64,000 nt of DNA, from contig NZ_LMHZ01000018.1 in assembly GCF_001428545.1 (NCBI RefSeq), forward strand, positions 18,533-82,532, in the 5' to 3' direction. This DNA is from Noviherbaspirillum sp. Root189. GTDB taxonomy: Bacteria > Pseudomonadota > Gammaproteobacteria > Burkholderiales > Burkholderiaceae_D. Numbering within the stretch: the stretch's first letter is position 1; each line of letters starts with the position of its first letter. The notes under the pieces are model-generated. The model did not search any database and had not been told where the DNA came from. It saw nothing but the letters and a program-made list of their open reading frames with translations. Shown here in pieces: positions 27,786 through 36,626 of the stretch. Both the position numbers and the translations under genes were made by a program.

Positions 27786-30014
27786 CTAGCCGCCGACATG
27801 CGCCGCCTGACCGCCATAGTCTTGTTCGGCTGCTTCTTCCTGCAAGCGAAGGTAACGTGACAATGCATCATCGAGAGGAGGCAACGCAATGCCCTTCTCG
27901 CTTTGCAACGCACTATACTTCGGCCTCGGCGCAGCATAATTCATCTGCGCGCAGGCCATCGGCTCCAGGCGACTCGTATCGATGCCTGCCATCGTGCCGG
28001 CCCTGTGCGCCAGATCGGCCCAGGTGATCGGCTCCGCGTTAGTCAGGTGCCAGATCCCCTTTTCCTTGTCGATCAGCAGGTCGAGGCAAGCATGCACGAG
28101 ATCCGGGACATAGGTCGGAGACACCTTCATGTCATTCGCCGCGACGAATGGCAATCCGGCACGCAAGGATTTCAAAGCCTGCGCAACAAAATTGTGACTG
28201 TCCCACGGACCGAAAAATGCGCTGGTGCGGATCACTAGTGCTTCCGGCAGCATGTCCAGCACCTTGCGTTCCGCTTCGACCTTGCTACGACCATAAATGT
28301 TAAGCGGCGCCACGTTGTCGCCTTCGATATATGGCGATTGCTGACGACCGTCGAAAACAAGGTCGCTCGAAAATGTCATCAGTTGAACCTGATGCCGCAC
28401 GCAAGCGATGGCCAGCACAGACGGTCCAAGCGTGTTTTCCCGAAAGCAGCGCTCACTGTCCGTCTCGGCGTCATCGACGCGCACGTAGCCACCCGCATTG
28501 ATGATTGCCCAAGGGCGGTAACGCACGATGATACTTTCGACAGAAGCTGGGTCGGCAATATCCATCTCTTGCCGGCTCACGATTCGATAGGCAAGGCTGC
28601 GTGCTTCGCAAATGCGCGCAAACGCACTCCCCAGCGTTCCAGAGGCACCCGTAATCAGTATTGGTTGTGCATCCCCCGGGCGACCATGCAGACGCTCGGA
28701 GGAAAATGAGGCAACCGCTGCGCTGGTGGCGACAGGAGGACACAGGAACCGCCCGGGCCGATGCCACCAGCCCAGCCCTTGCAATACCGGATGCGACAAC
28801 GGGCGGCCTGCGGATAGTTCGCGCATCAGGGATGCGACTGCGGTAGGACGCGGATGCCCCGAGCGGACATCAAACGGGCCAGGCTCGTAATAGCCGCGGC
28901 ACTCGGTTACGAGGCAATTCCAGTCATACGATCCAAGCAGAGCCCAAACGGTGACTGCGCGCACGTCGACGCCGTTGCACCGTACCTGCTGGGCGGCTTC
29001 CCAGATTTCCAGCAGCCAGCGCAGTTGGTCTTCACGGTTGGCATCAATGTGCGCCTCGGTGATCGCGATTGGCAAGCCGTAACGACCCCAGGCCTCCTGC
29101 AACAAGGGACCAATGCCTGGCGTCGGTGTGGCCAGTGCACGCGGCGTTTCGATATCGGCATGATGAAAATTCCGGTACGTTCCGACGTAACGCTCGGGAT
29201 AGCGGTCCACACGATGGTCGAGCCACCGTTCGCTCGTAATGTAGTAATTCACGCCGATAATATCCGGGGGGCATGGATTATCTTTAAACCAGAGCAATTC
29301 GGAAGTCTCAACGCCTGTACTGCTAAGGTATTCCCACAGCGCATGGTTCTCATCGACCTTGCCGCACAACAGGTCCCAGGAAAGCCAGCGACGTTCGTTA
29401 TAGAAGGTCGTCAGTTCAGCCATCTCCGAGGTGCTGTAGGTTTTCCCCAGATCATCTGTCTGCACAAGTTTCGCATTGGGATTGACTTCGCGTATCGCAC
29501 GCATCGACAACACCACGGCGCGGCACTGATTGACAAGCGCCTGTATGAAGCTGCGTTCATCCCTGCCGTGCGGATACCACACGCCGTAGAGTCCGCTGAA
29601 GCGTGCCGTGGTGAGCGGTTCGTTGACCGGTGTGTAGTATTCAATCCATGGATAACGTCTTGCCACTGCGCCCGCAAATTCGGCGAGCCCCTCCGCGAAA
29701 CCAGGGTCGATCAGGCTCGTGTGTCGCGGCCCGCTGCCATGGTGAACGAGGCCGACGATGGGCGTCACACCAAGCTTTTGCAGCGCAGGCAGCCTTTCGT
29801 CGGGCCATGACCAGTCCGCAGTATCAAGCCCGTCCGGCGCGGTGCGTTCCCACAGTACCGGATAACGAATCGCACGAATTCCCAACGACGCAAATCGTTC
29901 AAGATCGTCAGTGCGCGCCGCATGGCCGTTCCGTTCCATCTGGCTGAAATACTGGTCCAGCACCCGATTGACGGTGCATTCAAGCCCGCCCCATAAGTCG
30001 ATTTCTGAATTCAT
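27786..30014 (-). CDS. Fusion of a family-1 glycoside-hydrolase-like domain and an RmlD-type dTDP-sugar reductase domain, about 742 aa
   Basis: Residues about 1-400 form a GH1-like TIM barrel: LGIRAIRYPVLWERTAPDGL, acid/base region YYTPVNEPLTTARFSGLYG and the late nucleophile region LPIAITEAHIDANRED. Residues about 455-740 are an extended SDR of the RmlD type: ILITGASGTLGSAFARICEA (NAD(P) loop), INAGGYVRVDDAETD, FSSDLVFDGRQQSPYIEGDN and YGRSKVEAE (catalytic Tyr/Lys). Start ATG 30014 (or 30038, eight residues earlier). A glycosyltransferase gene lies directly upstream, so the pair likely works on cell-surface glycans. The combination of hydrolase and nucleotide-sugar reductase in one chain is unusual; neither substrate is known. 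Confidence 0.88.
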   Translation of the reverse strand: MNSEIDLWGGLECTVNRVLDQYFSQMERNGHAARTDDLERFASLGIRAIRYPVLWERTAPDGLDTADWSWPDERLPALQKLGVTPIVGLVHHGSGPRHTSLIDPGFAEGLAEFAGAVARRYPWIEYYTPVNEPLTTARFSGLYGVWYPHGRDERSFIQALVNQCRAVVLSMRAIREVNPNAKLVQTDDLGKTYSTSEMAELTTFYNERRWLSWDLLCGKVDENHALWEYLSSTGVETSELLWFKDNPCPPDIIGVNYYITSERWLDHRVDRYPERYVGTYRNFHHADIETPRALATPTPGIGPLLQEAWGRYGLPIAITEAHIDANREDQLRWLLEIWEAAQQVRCNGVDVRAVTVWALLGSYDWNCLVTECRGYYEPGPFDVRSGHPRPTAVASLMRELSAGRPLSHPVLQGLGWWHRPGRFLCPPVATSAAVASFSSERLHGRPGDAQPILITGASGTLGSAFARICEARSLAYRIVSRQEMDIADPASVESIIVRYRPWAIINAGGYVRVDDAETDSERCFRENTLGPSVLAIACVRHQVQLMTFSSDLVFDGRQQSPYIEGDNVAPLNIYGRSKVEAERKVLDMLPEALVIRTSAFFGPWDSHNFVAQALKSLRAGLPFVAANDMKVSPTYVPDLVHACLDLLIDKEKGIWHLTNAEPITWADLAHRAGTMAGIDTSRLEPMACAQMNYAAPRPKYSALQSEKGIALPPLDDALSRYLRLQEEAAEQDYGGQAAHVGG

Positions 30015-30220
30015 ATTTTTGTGTGCTTGTTTAATCATGCGTCTTTACTTGCTTGTCCTGAAAACGGCAATGCGCTGCCCTGCGGATCATCCCGCCAGAC
30101 TTCACATAGAAGATGAAAATATAAAAATTGATGAAGCAAACAGGGAGAACGGCGTACACCCATTCCTCCTGCTATCTGCAGTCGGCTGCAAAGCCGGCTT
30201 CGCCGTATCTCCTGGTTCGC

Positions 30221-31396
30221 TTATTTGCGCACGCTCTTTGCCCGTGTCGCGTCGGATGCTTTCGCGGCGACGGCAAATCGCGCGGCATTCTCTGCCACGT
30301 CCTGTTCGTCAAGCTGCTCCAGCAGCGTGTACATGGACTCCGCCGTGACAGTCCAGGACGTCCGGGACAACTTGTCGCGCATCATGCGGATCATCTTCAG
30401 CTTTTCATCCGCGGCCATGTTCAATGCTCTTTCACATGCTGCGATGAACTCGGCCGGCGTAGAGGCAATCGTCACCACGTCGCTATGCAGGTCCACCACA
30501 TCCTTGACCGGCGTACTGACAATTGGCAGTTCCGCCGCCATGTATTCAAGCGACTTGGTCGGGCTGATGAATTTTGTCGATTCATTCATCGCGAACGGCA
30601 TCAGGCATACGTCCCAGGCCGCAAGGAATTGCGGTAACACCGTATACGACTGCTGCCCCATGTAGCTGATATTTGCGCGCTGAGGTAAGGTTTCGGGGTC
30701 AATCTTAACGACAGGTCCCACCAGCACAATCTGCCATTCAGGATGGACCTCCGCCATCTGCCGCACAATCTCCGGATCGAAACGCTCGTCAATGACGCCA
30801 TAAAAGCCGAGGCGAGGCTGGCCAAGTTGCTTTTGCGAAGGCAATGCGATGTTCCGGTCGAGCGCCTGGCGAAAATGGATGATGTCGACGCTGCTTGGGA
30901 AGCAATGGACGTTCGGATTGCGGTGCTTCTTGGCCTGAAACAGGCTTGGTCCGCCTGTAAACACGATGTCGGCGCGTTTGAGCAAAGCGTCTTCCCGCTC
31001 GAGCAAATGGGTGGGCGGATTTTTGAAGGCGCTCAGTTCGTCCATGCAGTCATAGATGACGCGTCGTGGTTGCAGTTCTTCCAGTAAGGGAAGTGCCATC
31101 GGTGTATAAAACCAGACATAAGGGTCTTCATGCTCGTCACCCAATTCCCTGACCATTTGCCGCAGGTAGGGAAGTTGGTCATCGTGAAACCCAGGCTTGT
31201 CAACGGGTGTGACGGGACGGCAGACAGTCAGATTGGGCAAAGGTCTTGATGTCTTGATCGCGGCCGGACCTTCACGAAATTCAGGCTCTTCGAAGAACAC
31301 GATCCGGTATTTATCGGCTAATCTGGAAAGTAGATGCTGAGGCCGCTGGTAAACAAAATCCCAACGCAAATGTGAAAATACGATTATTGAATTCAT
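30221..31396 (-). CDS. Glycosyltransferase family 1/GT4-like, 391 aa
   Basis: Two-Rossmann (GT-B) glycosyltransferase: N-terminal FSHLRWDFVYQRPQHLLSRL, the linker region VIYDCMDELSAFKNPP and the C-terminal donor domain LGFYGVIDERFDPEIVRQMA, then FISPTKSLEYMAAELPIVST (the usual Glu-containing donor-binding loop). Probably cytoplasmic, acting on an exopolysaccharide or lipid-linked glycan. The GH1/RmlD fusion gene follows 207 bases downstream on the same strand. The donor sugar is not deducible. Confidence 0.88.
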   Translation of the reverse strand: MNSIIVFSHLRWDFVYQRPQHLLSRLADKYRIVFFEEPEFREGPAAIKTSRPLPNLTVCRPVTPVDKPGFHDDQLPYLRQMVRELGDEHEDPYVWFYTPMALPLLEELQPRRVIYDCMDELSAFKNPPTHLLEREDALLKRADIVFTGGPSLFQAKKHRNPNVHCFPSSVDIIHFRQALDRNIALPSQKQLGQPRLGFYGVIDERFDPEIVRQMAEVHPEWQIVLVGPVVKIDPETLPQRANISYMGQQSYTVLPQFLAAWDVCLMPFAMNESTKFISPTKSLEYMAAELPIVSTPVKDVVDLHSDVVTIASTPAEFIAACERALNMAADEKLKMIRMMRDKLSRTSWTVTAESMYTLLEQLDEQDVAENAARFAVAAKASDATRAKSVRK

Positions 31397-31968
31397 GCAA
31401 GCTCCGCCTTCATATCAGACTCCTGGTAAATAGTTCTTTCATTGCAAGCCCCCGCCCTCGGGATTGGTACGCAAAGTCTTTCGCAACATGGGATGGACAG
31501 TTGGAAATTTGATTCGACGCACCATATAAAACAGACAACGCTACGCCGATAAAATTCGTTACACTTTTTAAGCCCTTGCGGCGTCGCAACGAATTCCCTT
31601 TTGAAAATCTTGTAGGTAGTCGTTGGGATGGCATGGACAACGCGTCTTGCCCGATTTGGTCTTGAAGGACTTGTGCTTGTCCCATTTCGCGATGAGCCAC
31701 GATGCGCTTGATCGTGGTGACGATAGAAGTGCTGAAAGACCTTGGGCGGATCGCGCCGACAGGCCTTAACTGGCCATGGCGTGAAAATTTGTGAGGGTGA
31801 GGATTTGCCATTGCTGAAATCCTCACCGACTTCACCTCCCGGTACCGTCTGCTAACAGACATAGAGAGAAGCAAAGGTAATAGGAATTAACAATCCATGT
31901 TGTATATCAAGCAAAGGCTGATTAGCAGGAACTAAATGTAAAGCGGTGAAACTGCCACTCGATAAGAC

Positions 31969-31994
31969 AGTGCCGGCTGAATTCAGCCGGCACT
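31969..31994. repeat. Perfect 26-base palindrome
   Basis: AGTGCCGGCTGAA followed directly by its exact inverse. It lies 84 bases beyond the end of the repeat-lipoprotein gene and could act as a terminator hairpin for it, though no T-run adjoins. Confidence 0.5.
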
Positions 31995-32010
31995 CACTGT
32001 TAGCCACACA

Positions 32011-32042
32011 CAGCGTAGCTTTCCAGCAGCGTAGCTTTCCAG
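32011..32042 (+). repeat. 16-base tandem duplication
   Basis: CAGCGTAGCTTTCCAG occurs twice without gap, just downstream of the repeat-lipoprotein stop. A recent slippage duplication. Confidence 0.7.
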
Positions 32043-32077
32043 CCATCCAAGGCGGAAAAGCTTACTGCCCAAATATC

Positions 32078-33244
32078 TTAATACCTCACGTCCCACTGGC
32101 GTGCGGGCATGGCAATGATTTCGCTTGCTCCAGGTTGCCCTGCCGCGACGTTGAATGCGCTGATGCGCGCGTTCAATACACCTGCTGGCAAGGTGGAGGT
32201 CTCTACCTCAAGCCATGCAAACTTCCGGTCGAATGAAATTTCAAAAACGCCAAGCCGAGGCGTATAGCTGCTGGCCGGTAAAAGCTCCACATTTTGCAGG
32301 CCGCTGCCACGCACTTCAAGACGAATACGGCCGCTGATAATCGACCCATGCGGCGGAGCCATCGTCACCATTGCGGTAAACGGCACATCTGAGGGCTGAA
32401 CCGAGCCATTCTGAATATTCCAGCGTCGCGCCGGCATGACGACGATTTCGCTTGCACCGGGTTGACCCTGTGTCACGTTATAGGCACTGATCCTGAAATC
32501 CTTTACACCGTCCGGCAACGATCGGCTATCAAAATCCAGCCATGCCATGGTCCGGTCAGCCGATACATTAAACGTACCGTAGGTCGGCGCATAGCCGCTC
32601 GCAGGCAGCAACTCGGCGTTCGCAATGCCGCTGCCCCGCAATTCCAGCCGGGTGATGCCACTGATCGTTCCGCCGTCAGCCGGCGCAGAAGTTAGTGTCG
32701 CCGAAAACATGCCTGATGGTGGCACGGGATTATTGATATTCCAGGTACGCGCCGACATGGCGACGATCTCAAGCGCGCCTGGCTGGCCTGCCGGAACGTT
32801 GAATGCGCTGGCACGTACATTGAACGGGCCGTTTGGCAACGAGCTTGTATCAAGATCGAGCCATGCACGTGTCTTGTCCCCAGTGATATTGAAAATTCCG
32901 AAGCGTGGCATATACCCTGAAGCAGGTAACAGCTCGGCATTGGCAATTTCATTGCCATTGATTTCTATTCGCACAATTCCACTTACTGTGGCACCGTTTG
33001 CCGGTGCTGCATTGGCTCCTGCAAAGAATGGCGCATAGGGATTGCCGGAACAAGCCGGACTCAGGCTACAGCTATTAAAAACTCTGCCTTCAGACGTATA
33101 GACCGTCGGGCGGAGTTGCGTCGACGATCCGCCAGCGCCATTAGCACCATTGGATGAAGCTATGTCATTGACGTCACCACCGCCACATGCGGCCAGCATC
33201 AGCACAATGCCTAATGCTGAGAGGTACTTCACACTTCCAACCAT
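32078..33244 (-). CDS. Lipoprotein with three internal repeats of about 100 residues, 388 aa
   Basis: ATG 33244 follows GGAGA. The lipoprotein signal (KYLSALGIVLMLAAC) is followed by a Gly/Asn/Ser linker and a short Cys-containing segment (NSCSLSPACSGNPYAPFF). Three tandem repeats then fill the protein. Each contains a core such as GIVRIEINGNEIANAELLPA, SGYMPRFGIFNITGDK, AWLDLDTSSLPNG and ends with QPGASEIVxMPARxWNI. The repeats look like Ig-like beta-sandwich domains. Probably an outer-membrane-anchored surface or periplasmic protein. No family name could be assigned. Confidence 0.75.
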   Translation of the reverse strand: MVGSVKYLSALGIVLMLAACGGGDVNDIASSNGANGAGGSSTQLRPTVYTSEGRVFNSCSLSPACSGNPYAPFFAGANAAPANGATVSGIVRIEINGNEIANAELLPASGYMPRFGIFNITGDKTRAWLDLDTSSLPNGPFNVRASAFNVPAGQPGALEIVAMSARTWNINNPVPPSGMFSATLTSAPADGGTISGITRLELRGSGIANAELLPASGYAPTYGTFNVSADRTMAWLDFDSRSLPDGVKDFRISAYNVTQGQPGASEIVVMPARRWNIQNGSVQPSDVPFTAMVTMAPPHGSIISGRIRLEVRGSGLQNVELLPASSYTPRLGVFEISFDRKFAWLEVETSTLPAGVLNARISAFNVAAGQPGASEIIAMPARQWDVRY

Positions 33245-33642
33245 GATATCTATTCTCCAAAACGAAAGATCAACACGTCCTTGAGGAGAGCTGAGGTCTA
33301 CATGCGGCAAGGTGCGTGAAGCGAATGAACAGCTCCCTGAATTTCTCTCCGGATTACTGTGACGCCGAGATTCGCGAACAGATGTTTAGTGTTGTCTGTG
33401 CCCGATGCGCAATGCTTGATGTGTCTCAAGCGCGAGAGGTTGAGCGCCGGCGAAATGCGCGCAAGTCGACTTGACGTTGTAGGCGAACCACGAGGAGGAG
33501 GAAATGGTGATTCATCTTTTGCAAAGCCACCAGGCACGCCCGGCACCGTACATTGACCACAAGGCTGGAGACAGAAGGCAGAGGGCAGAAGGCAGCACGC
33601 GCAGAAAACCGATGGGCTTCAATCTAATGCGTTGATATAACG

Positions 33643-33807
33643 CTATCGACGGCGAAGGCTCCAGACGACATTGCCTGTGATGCCGGGACCGCGCTGTGCG
33701 GTCATCTCAACATTGCAAGGAAAGTTGAGATACCAGAAGCGCCGGACAAGGTCGATGTCTGACTTCTTCAGTGCGTGCTTTTGAACCTGGCTTGATTGAT
33801 GCCACAA
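33643..33807 (-). pseudogene. Fragment of an unrecognised gene, about 54 codons
   Basis: This minus-strand frame encodes KKSDIDLVRRFWYLNFPC, then MTAQRGPGITGNVVWSLRRR before a stop. Composition and codon choice look like the C-terminal end of a real protein. Only a TTG could start it and there is no ribosome binding site, so a truncated remnant is the likeliest explanation. The parent family was not recognised. Confidence 0.35.
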
Positions 33808-33832
33808 ACGAAATATTGAACTGGTTCAATTG

Positions 33833-33874
33833 AAAAACGGCATGGACTGCGGGGAGCAGTTCATGCCGTTTTTT
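33833..33874. terminator. Bidirectional terminator
   Basis: CGGCATGGACTGC and GCAGTTCATGCCG (one G-T pair) form a 13-base stem around GGGGA, with TTTTTT on the right side and AAAAA on the left. It ends the livHMGF-K transcript, 41 bases after its last stop. Confidence 0.85.
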
Positions 33875-33914
33875 AGTCAGGAAGAGACTTCGCCAGCAAG
33901 TCCAATCCGGTTAC

Positions 33915-35090
33915 TTACTTATTCTCCGCCAGGCTGCGCAGATTCAAGGCCTTGACCTTGCCGCCTTCAATCGTAGCGACGTAGGTATTAGCCAGCGAGC
34001 CGCCAACCTCATTCACCCCGTCGATATCGTTGGGGTTGTACTCGGCTGGCAGCGTCTTGAATGCCTTGTTCATCTGGGCGCGAATCGCTACTGGATCGGT
34101 CACTGAATTTGCCAGCTTCATGGCATTGGCGGCGGCGTGTACTGCCGTGTAGTTCAGCGACACTTCGGAGCTTGGGTCGCGACCCGGATTCAATTTGCGG
34201 AAACGATCGACAAAACCCTTGGCATCCGGCCGTGTGTCTTCTACCAGCGGCAACACGCCGATCGAACCCTCCAGCGGACCATAGCCACCGATGACCTTTG
34301 CCATTTCATCCATCTTCGCTTGGTCGATGATAATGAAGCCGCCCTTGAAACCAAGTTCCCGTGCCTGTTTGGCGACCAGTGCGGTCGGCTCGGACGCGCC
34401 GCCAATGAAAAGTACATCCGGTTTGGCCTGCAGTACACGCGACACGCCGCTGTAGAAGTCGGTGGCCTTGTTATAGGACATCGGATTCTCCGCAACGATC
34501 TTGCCGCCAGCGGCTTCCCAGGCGGGCTTGAAGGCGGCAGTCCATGCCTTGGCATAATCGTGGTCCGCGTTGGCAATGGCTGCGTTCTTGCCATACTTCG
34601 TCATGGTGGTCTTGACGAAGGGGTCGATGTAGCCGGTGAATTCCGGTGGGATACGGATCGTCAGCTTGTTCCCGCGCGCGGTGACTTGCGGCAGGCTGGT
34701 ATAAGCGAGTAGCAGGACATTCGATTTTTCATTGAATGCCTGTACTGCAAAGATTCCGCCCGAGTGCGGGACGAGCACTGCAGGCGTCTTGTGCTGCTGG
34801 ATCAGGCGCTGAACGTTGATGCCGGTCTGGCTGGGGTTGTACTGATCGTCCAGCGACACAATTTCAAGCTTGTATTTTTTGCCGCCGACTTCGAAGCCCT
34901 TGGCATTGATCTCGTTAACAGCCATCTCCATGCCGGACAGAACGTTCTTGCCATAGAGTGCGGCACCTCCGCTCAGTGGACCGGAATAGCCGATCTTGAC
35001 GACTTCCTGCGCGAAAGCGACGGTACTCATCGCAAGGCCCATGGCCATGGACGCAAATAGTCGGGTAAGCTTGCCTGGTTGCTTGATCAT
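33915..35090 (-). CDS. livK: LIV-type ABC transporter substrate-binding protein, 391 aa
   Basis: ATG 35090 with AGGAGA upstream. Signal peptide ends at AFA before QEVVKIGYSGPLSGGAALYG, the standard Peripla_BP_6 start. Other blocks: SLDDQYNPSQTGINVQRLIQ, VLVPHSGGIFAVQAFNEKSN and PDVLFIGGASEPTALVAKQA. It is the last gene of the livH-livM-livG-livF-livK operon and ends at a bidirectional terminator. The ligand may be a branched-chain amino acid, an amide or an aromatic acid. The co-regulated cyclase and TctC genes point away from simple amino-acid uptake. Confidence 0.92.
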   Translation of the reverse strand: MIKQPGKLTRLFASMAMGLAMSTVAFAQEVVKIGYSGPLSGGAALYGKNVLSGMEMAVNEINAKGFEVGGKKYKLEIVSLDDQYNPSQTGINVQRLIQQHKTPAVLVPHSGGIFAVQAFNEKSNVLLLAYTSLPQVTARGNKLTIRIPPEFTGYIDPFVKTTMTKYGKNAAIANADHDYAKAWTAAFKPAWEAAGGKIVAENPMSYNKATDFYSGVSRVLQAKPDVLFIGGASEPTALVAKQARELGFKGGFIIIDQAKMDEMAKVIGGYGPLEGSIGVLPLVEDTRPDAKGFVDRFRKLNPGRDPSSEVSLNYTAVHAAANAMKLANSVTDPVAIRAQMNKAFKTLPAEYNPNDIDGVNEVGGSLANTYVATIEGGKVKALNLRSLAENK

Positions 35091-35167
35091 TGCTTGTCTC
35101 CTGTTCAGTAAGGGTGTTGGTCTGCTCTCTGTGTTACTGTGTTTCCTGTAGTTCTGTTTAAATCTAT

Positions 35168-35875
35168 TTATGCTCCGATGTATGCCTTGCGAACCTGTTC
35201 ATTGTTGAGCAATTCATCACGGTCACCTTCCATCACAATGCGTCCGCTTTCGATGACATAGGCTCGGCTGGCAATCTTGAGCGCGGCATAGGCGTTTTGT
35301 TCCGCCAGCAGAACGGTGGTGCCCGCCTGATTGATCTTCTGGATCACTTCGAATACCTGCTTGACCACCAACGGTGCGAGTCCGAGCGAGGGTTCGTCGA
35401 GCAACAGCGCTTTGGGGCGTCCCATCAACGCACGTCCTATGGCGACCATTTGCTGTTGCCCGCCTGAGAGCGAACCGGCATTCACCTCGCGCTTCTCATG
35501 CAGAATCGGAAATAGCGAGAACACTTCTTCCAGCGTCCGATTGACGCCTGCCTTGTCGGCACGATGTACATAAGCGCCCAGAAGCAAGTTTTTGAGCACG
35601 GACATGCCGGGAAAAAGCTTGCGACCTTCAGGGCAATGCACGACGCCGTCATGCACGATGCTGGACGGCTTCATGCCGACCAGCTCCTTGCCGCCGAAAC
35701 GGATGCTCCCGGTGGATGCCTTGTTCAACCCACTGATGGTCAGGAAGATCGAGCTCTTGCCGGCACCATTGGCGCCAAGCAGCACCACTAACTCACCCTC
35801 TTTCGCATGGATACTGACATTGTCGAGCGCGCGGAACCCGCCGTAGTTCACGGAGATATTATCAAGCTGCAGCAT
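35168..35875 (-). CDS. livF: LIV-type ABC transporter ATP-binding protein LivF, 235 aa
   Basis: Start ATG 35875, overlapping the end of livG by 14 bases. Walker A is [13 protein letters not shown], the signature is [16 protein letters not shown], Walker B is [15 protein letters not shown], followed by [20 protein letters not shown], the LivF-specific H-loop-region sequence with Gln-Asn. The length matches the 230-240 residues of the family. Energises the LivHM permease from the cytoplasmic face. Confidence 0.95.
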   Translation of the reverse strand: MLQLDNISVNYGGFRALDNVSIHAKEGELVVLLGANGAGKSSIFLTISGLNKASTGSIRFGGKELVGMKPSSIVHDGVVHCPEGRKLFPGMSVLKNLLLGAYVHRADKAGVNRTLEEVFSLFPILHEKREVNAGSLSGGQQQMVAIGRALMGRPKALLLDEPSLGLAPLVVKQVFEVIQKINQAGTTVLLAEQNAYAALKIASRAYVIESGRIVMEGDRDELLNNEQVRKAYIGA

Positions 35876-36626
35876 GTTCGCTCCCGAGATAAGCTTCGAT
35901 GACGACCGGATTGGAACGGATTTCATCCGGCGTGCCTTCGGCAATCTTCTCGCCGTAGCTAAGGACCATGATCTTGTCCGCAATGCTCATGATCATGTTC
36001 ATCTTGTGTTCGATGAGGCAGACCGTCAGGCCGCTTTTTACCATCTTGCGGATCAGGTCGGACAGACCGACGGTTTCCTCTGGATTGACGCCGCCGGCAG
36101 GCTCGTCGAGCAGGACCAGCGTCGGATCGGTGGACAAGGCGAGTGCGAACGCGACCCGTTTGCGCTCTTCTTGAGAAATATCGCCGGCGATGCGATGCGC
36201 CACATGCGACAAGCCGACGAAATCAAGCGCGTCACGGGCTTTCTCGCGGCATCGCGCCTCTTCCTCCTTTAAACGGCGCGTACCCAGCAAGACATCGGCC
36301 AGTGTGGATCGGGTGCGCAATCGGTGGCCAACGATCAGGTTGTCCAACACAGTGGCACGATCAAACAGACTGGTACTCTGGAACGTCCGGGCAATGCCAA
36401 GACATGCCATTTGGTCCGCACGCAAGCGTGTGACATCTTCGCCGTTAAAGATAATGCGCCCCGAAGTCGGCGGCATTGCGCCGCTGACGAGGTTGAAGAA
36501 GGTCGTCTTGCCCGCACCGTTCGGGCCGATGATCGCGTTGATCTTGCCTTTCTCGACGGTCGTGGAGACATCATGTACTGCGGTCAGGCCGCCGAAACGC
36601 TTGGTCAGGGATTCAATCTTAAGCAT
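35862..36626 (-). CDS. livG: LIV-type ABC transporter ATP-binding protein LivG, 254 aa
   Basis: Start ATG 36626, overlapping livM by 8 bases. Walker [19 protein letters not shown], Walker [17 protein letters not shown] and H-loop [20 protein letters not shown]. The signature region reads [16 protein letters not shown] in place of the usual LSGGQQR, a frequent change in LivG. The early [15 protein letters not shown] block [20 protein letters not shown] is typical. Partner of LivF in the ATPase dimer. Confidence 0.95.
   Translation of the reverse strand: MLKIESLTKRFGGLTAVHDVSTTVEKGKINAIIGPNGAGKTTFFNLVSGAMPPTSGRIIFNGEDVTRLRADQMACLGIARTFQSTSLFDRATVLDNLIVGHRLRTRSTLADVLLGTRRLKEEEARCREKARDALDFVGLSHVAHRIAGDISQEERKRVAFALALSTDPTLVLLDEPAGGVNPEETVGLSDLIRKMVKSGLTVCLIEHKMNMIMSIADKIMVLSYGEKIAEGTPDEIRSNPVVIEAYLGSEHAAA

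Larger units (their letters stand above)
31397..32077. other. Intergenic region with decayed coding and repeats
   Basis: No intact gene. On the minus strand at about 31568-31730 a frame reads WLIAKWDKHKSFKTKSG, then CPCHPNDYLQDFQKGIRCD, with coding-like codon choice but no start. It is probably a gene remnant. A perfect 26-base palindrome lies at 31969-31994 and a 16-base tandem duplication at 32011-32042. Confidence 0.45.
33245..33914. other. Intergenic region with gene fragment and terminator
   Basis: Between the repeat lipoprotein and livK. 33245-33640 shows no gene and includes a purine-rich stretch at about 33565-33600. A short coding fragment (33643-33807) and a bidirectional terminator (33833-33874) occupy the right part. 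Confidence 0.45.

Noticed and set aside
28854..29810. Open frame of 318 codons on the plus strand
   Set aside because: Antisense to the GH1-like half of the fusion protein; no domain or start signal.
31410..31874. 154-codon frame on the minus strand
   Set aside because: Basic, low-complexity translation without ribosome binding site; a different frame of the same stretch looks more like a decayed gene.
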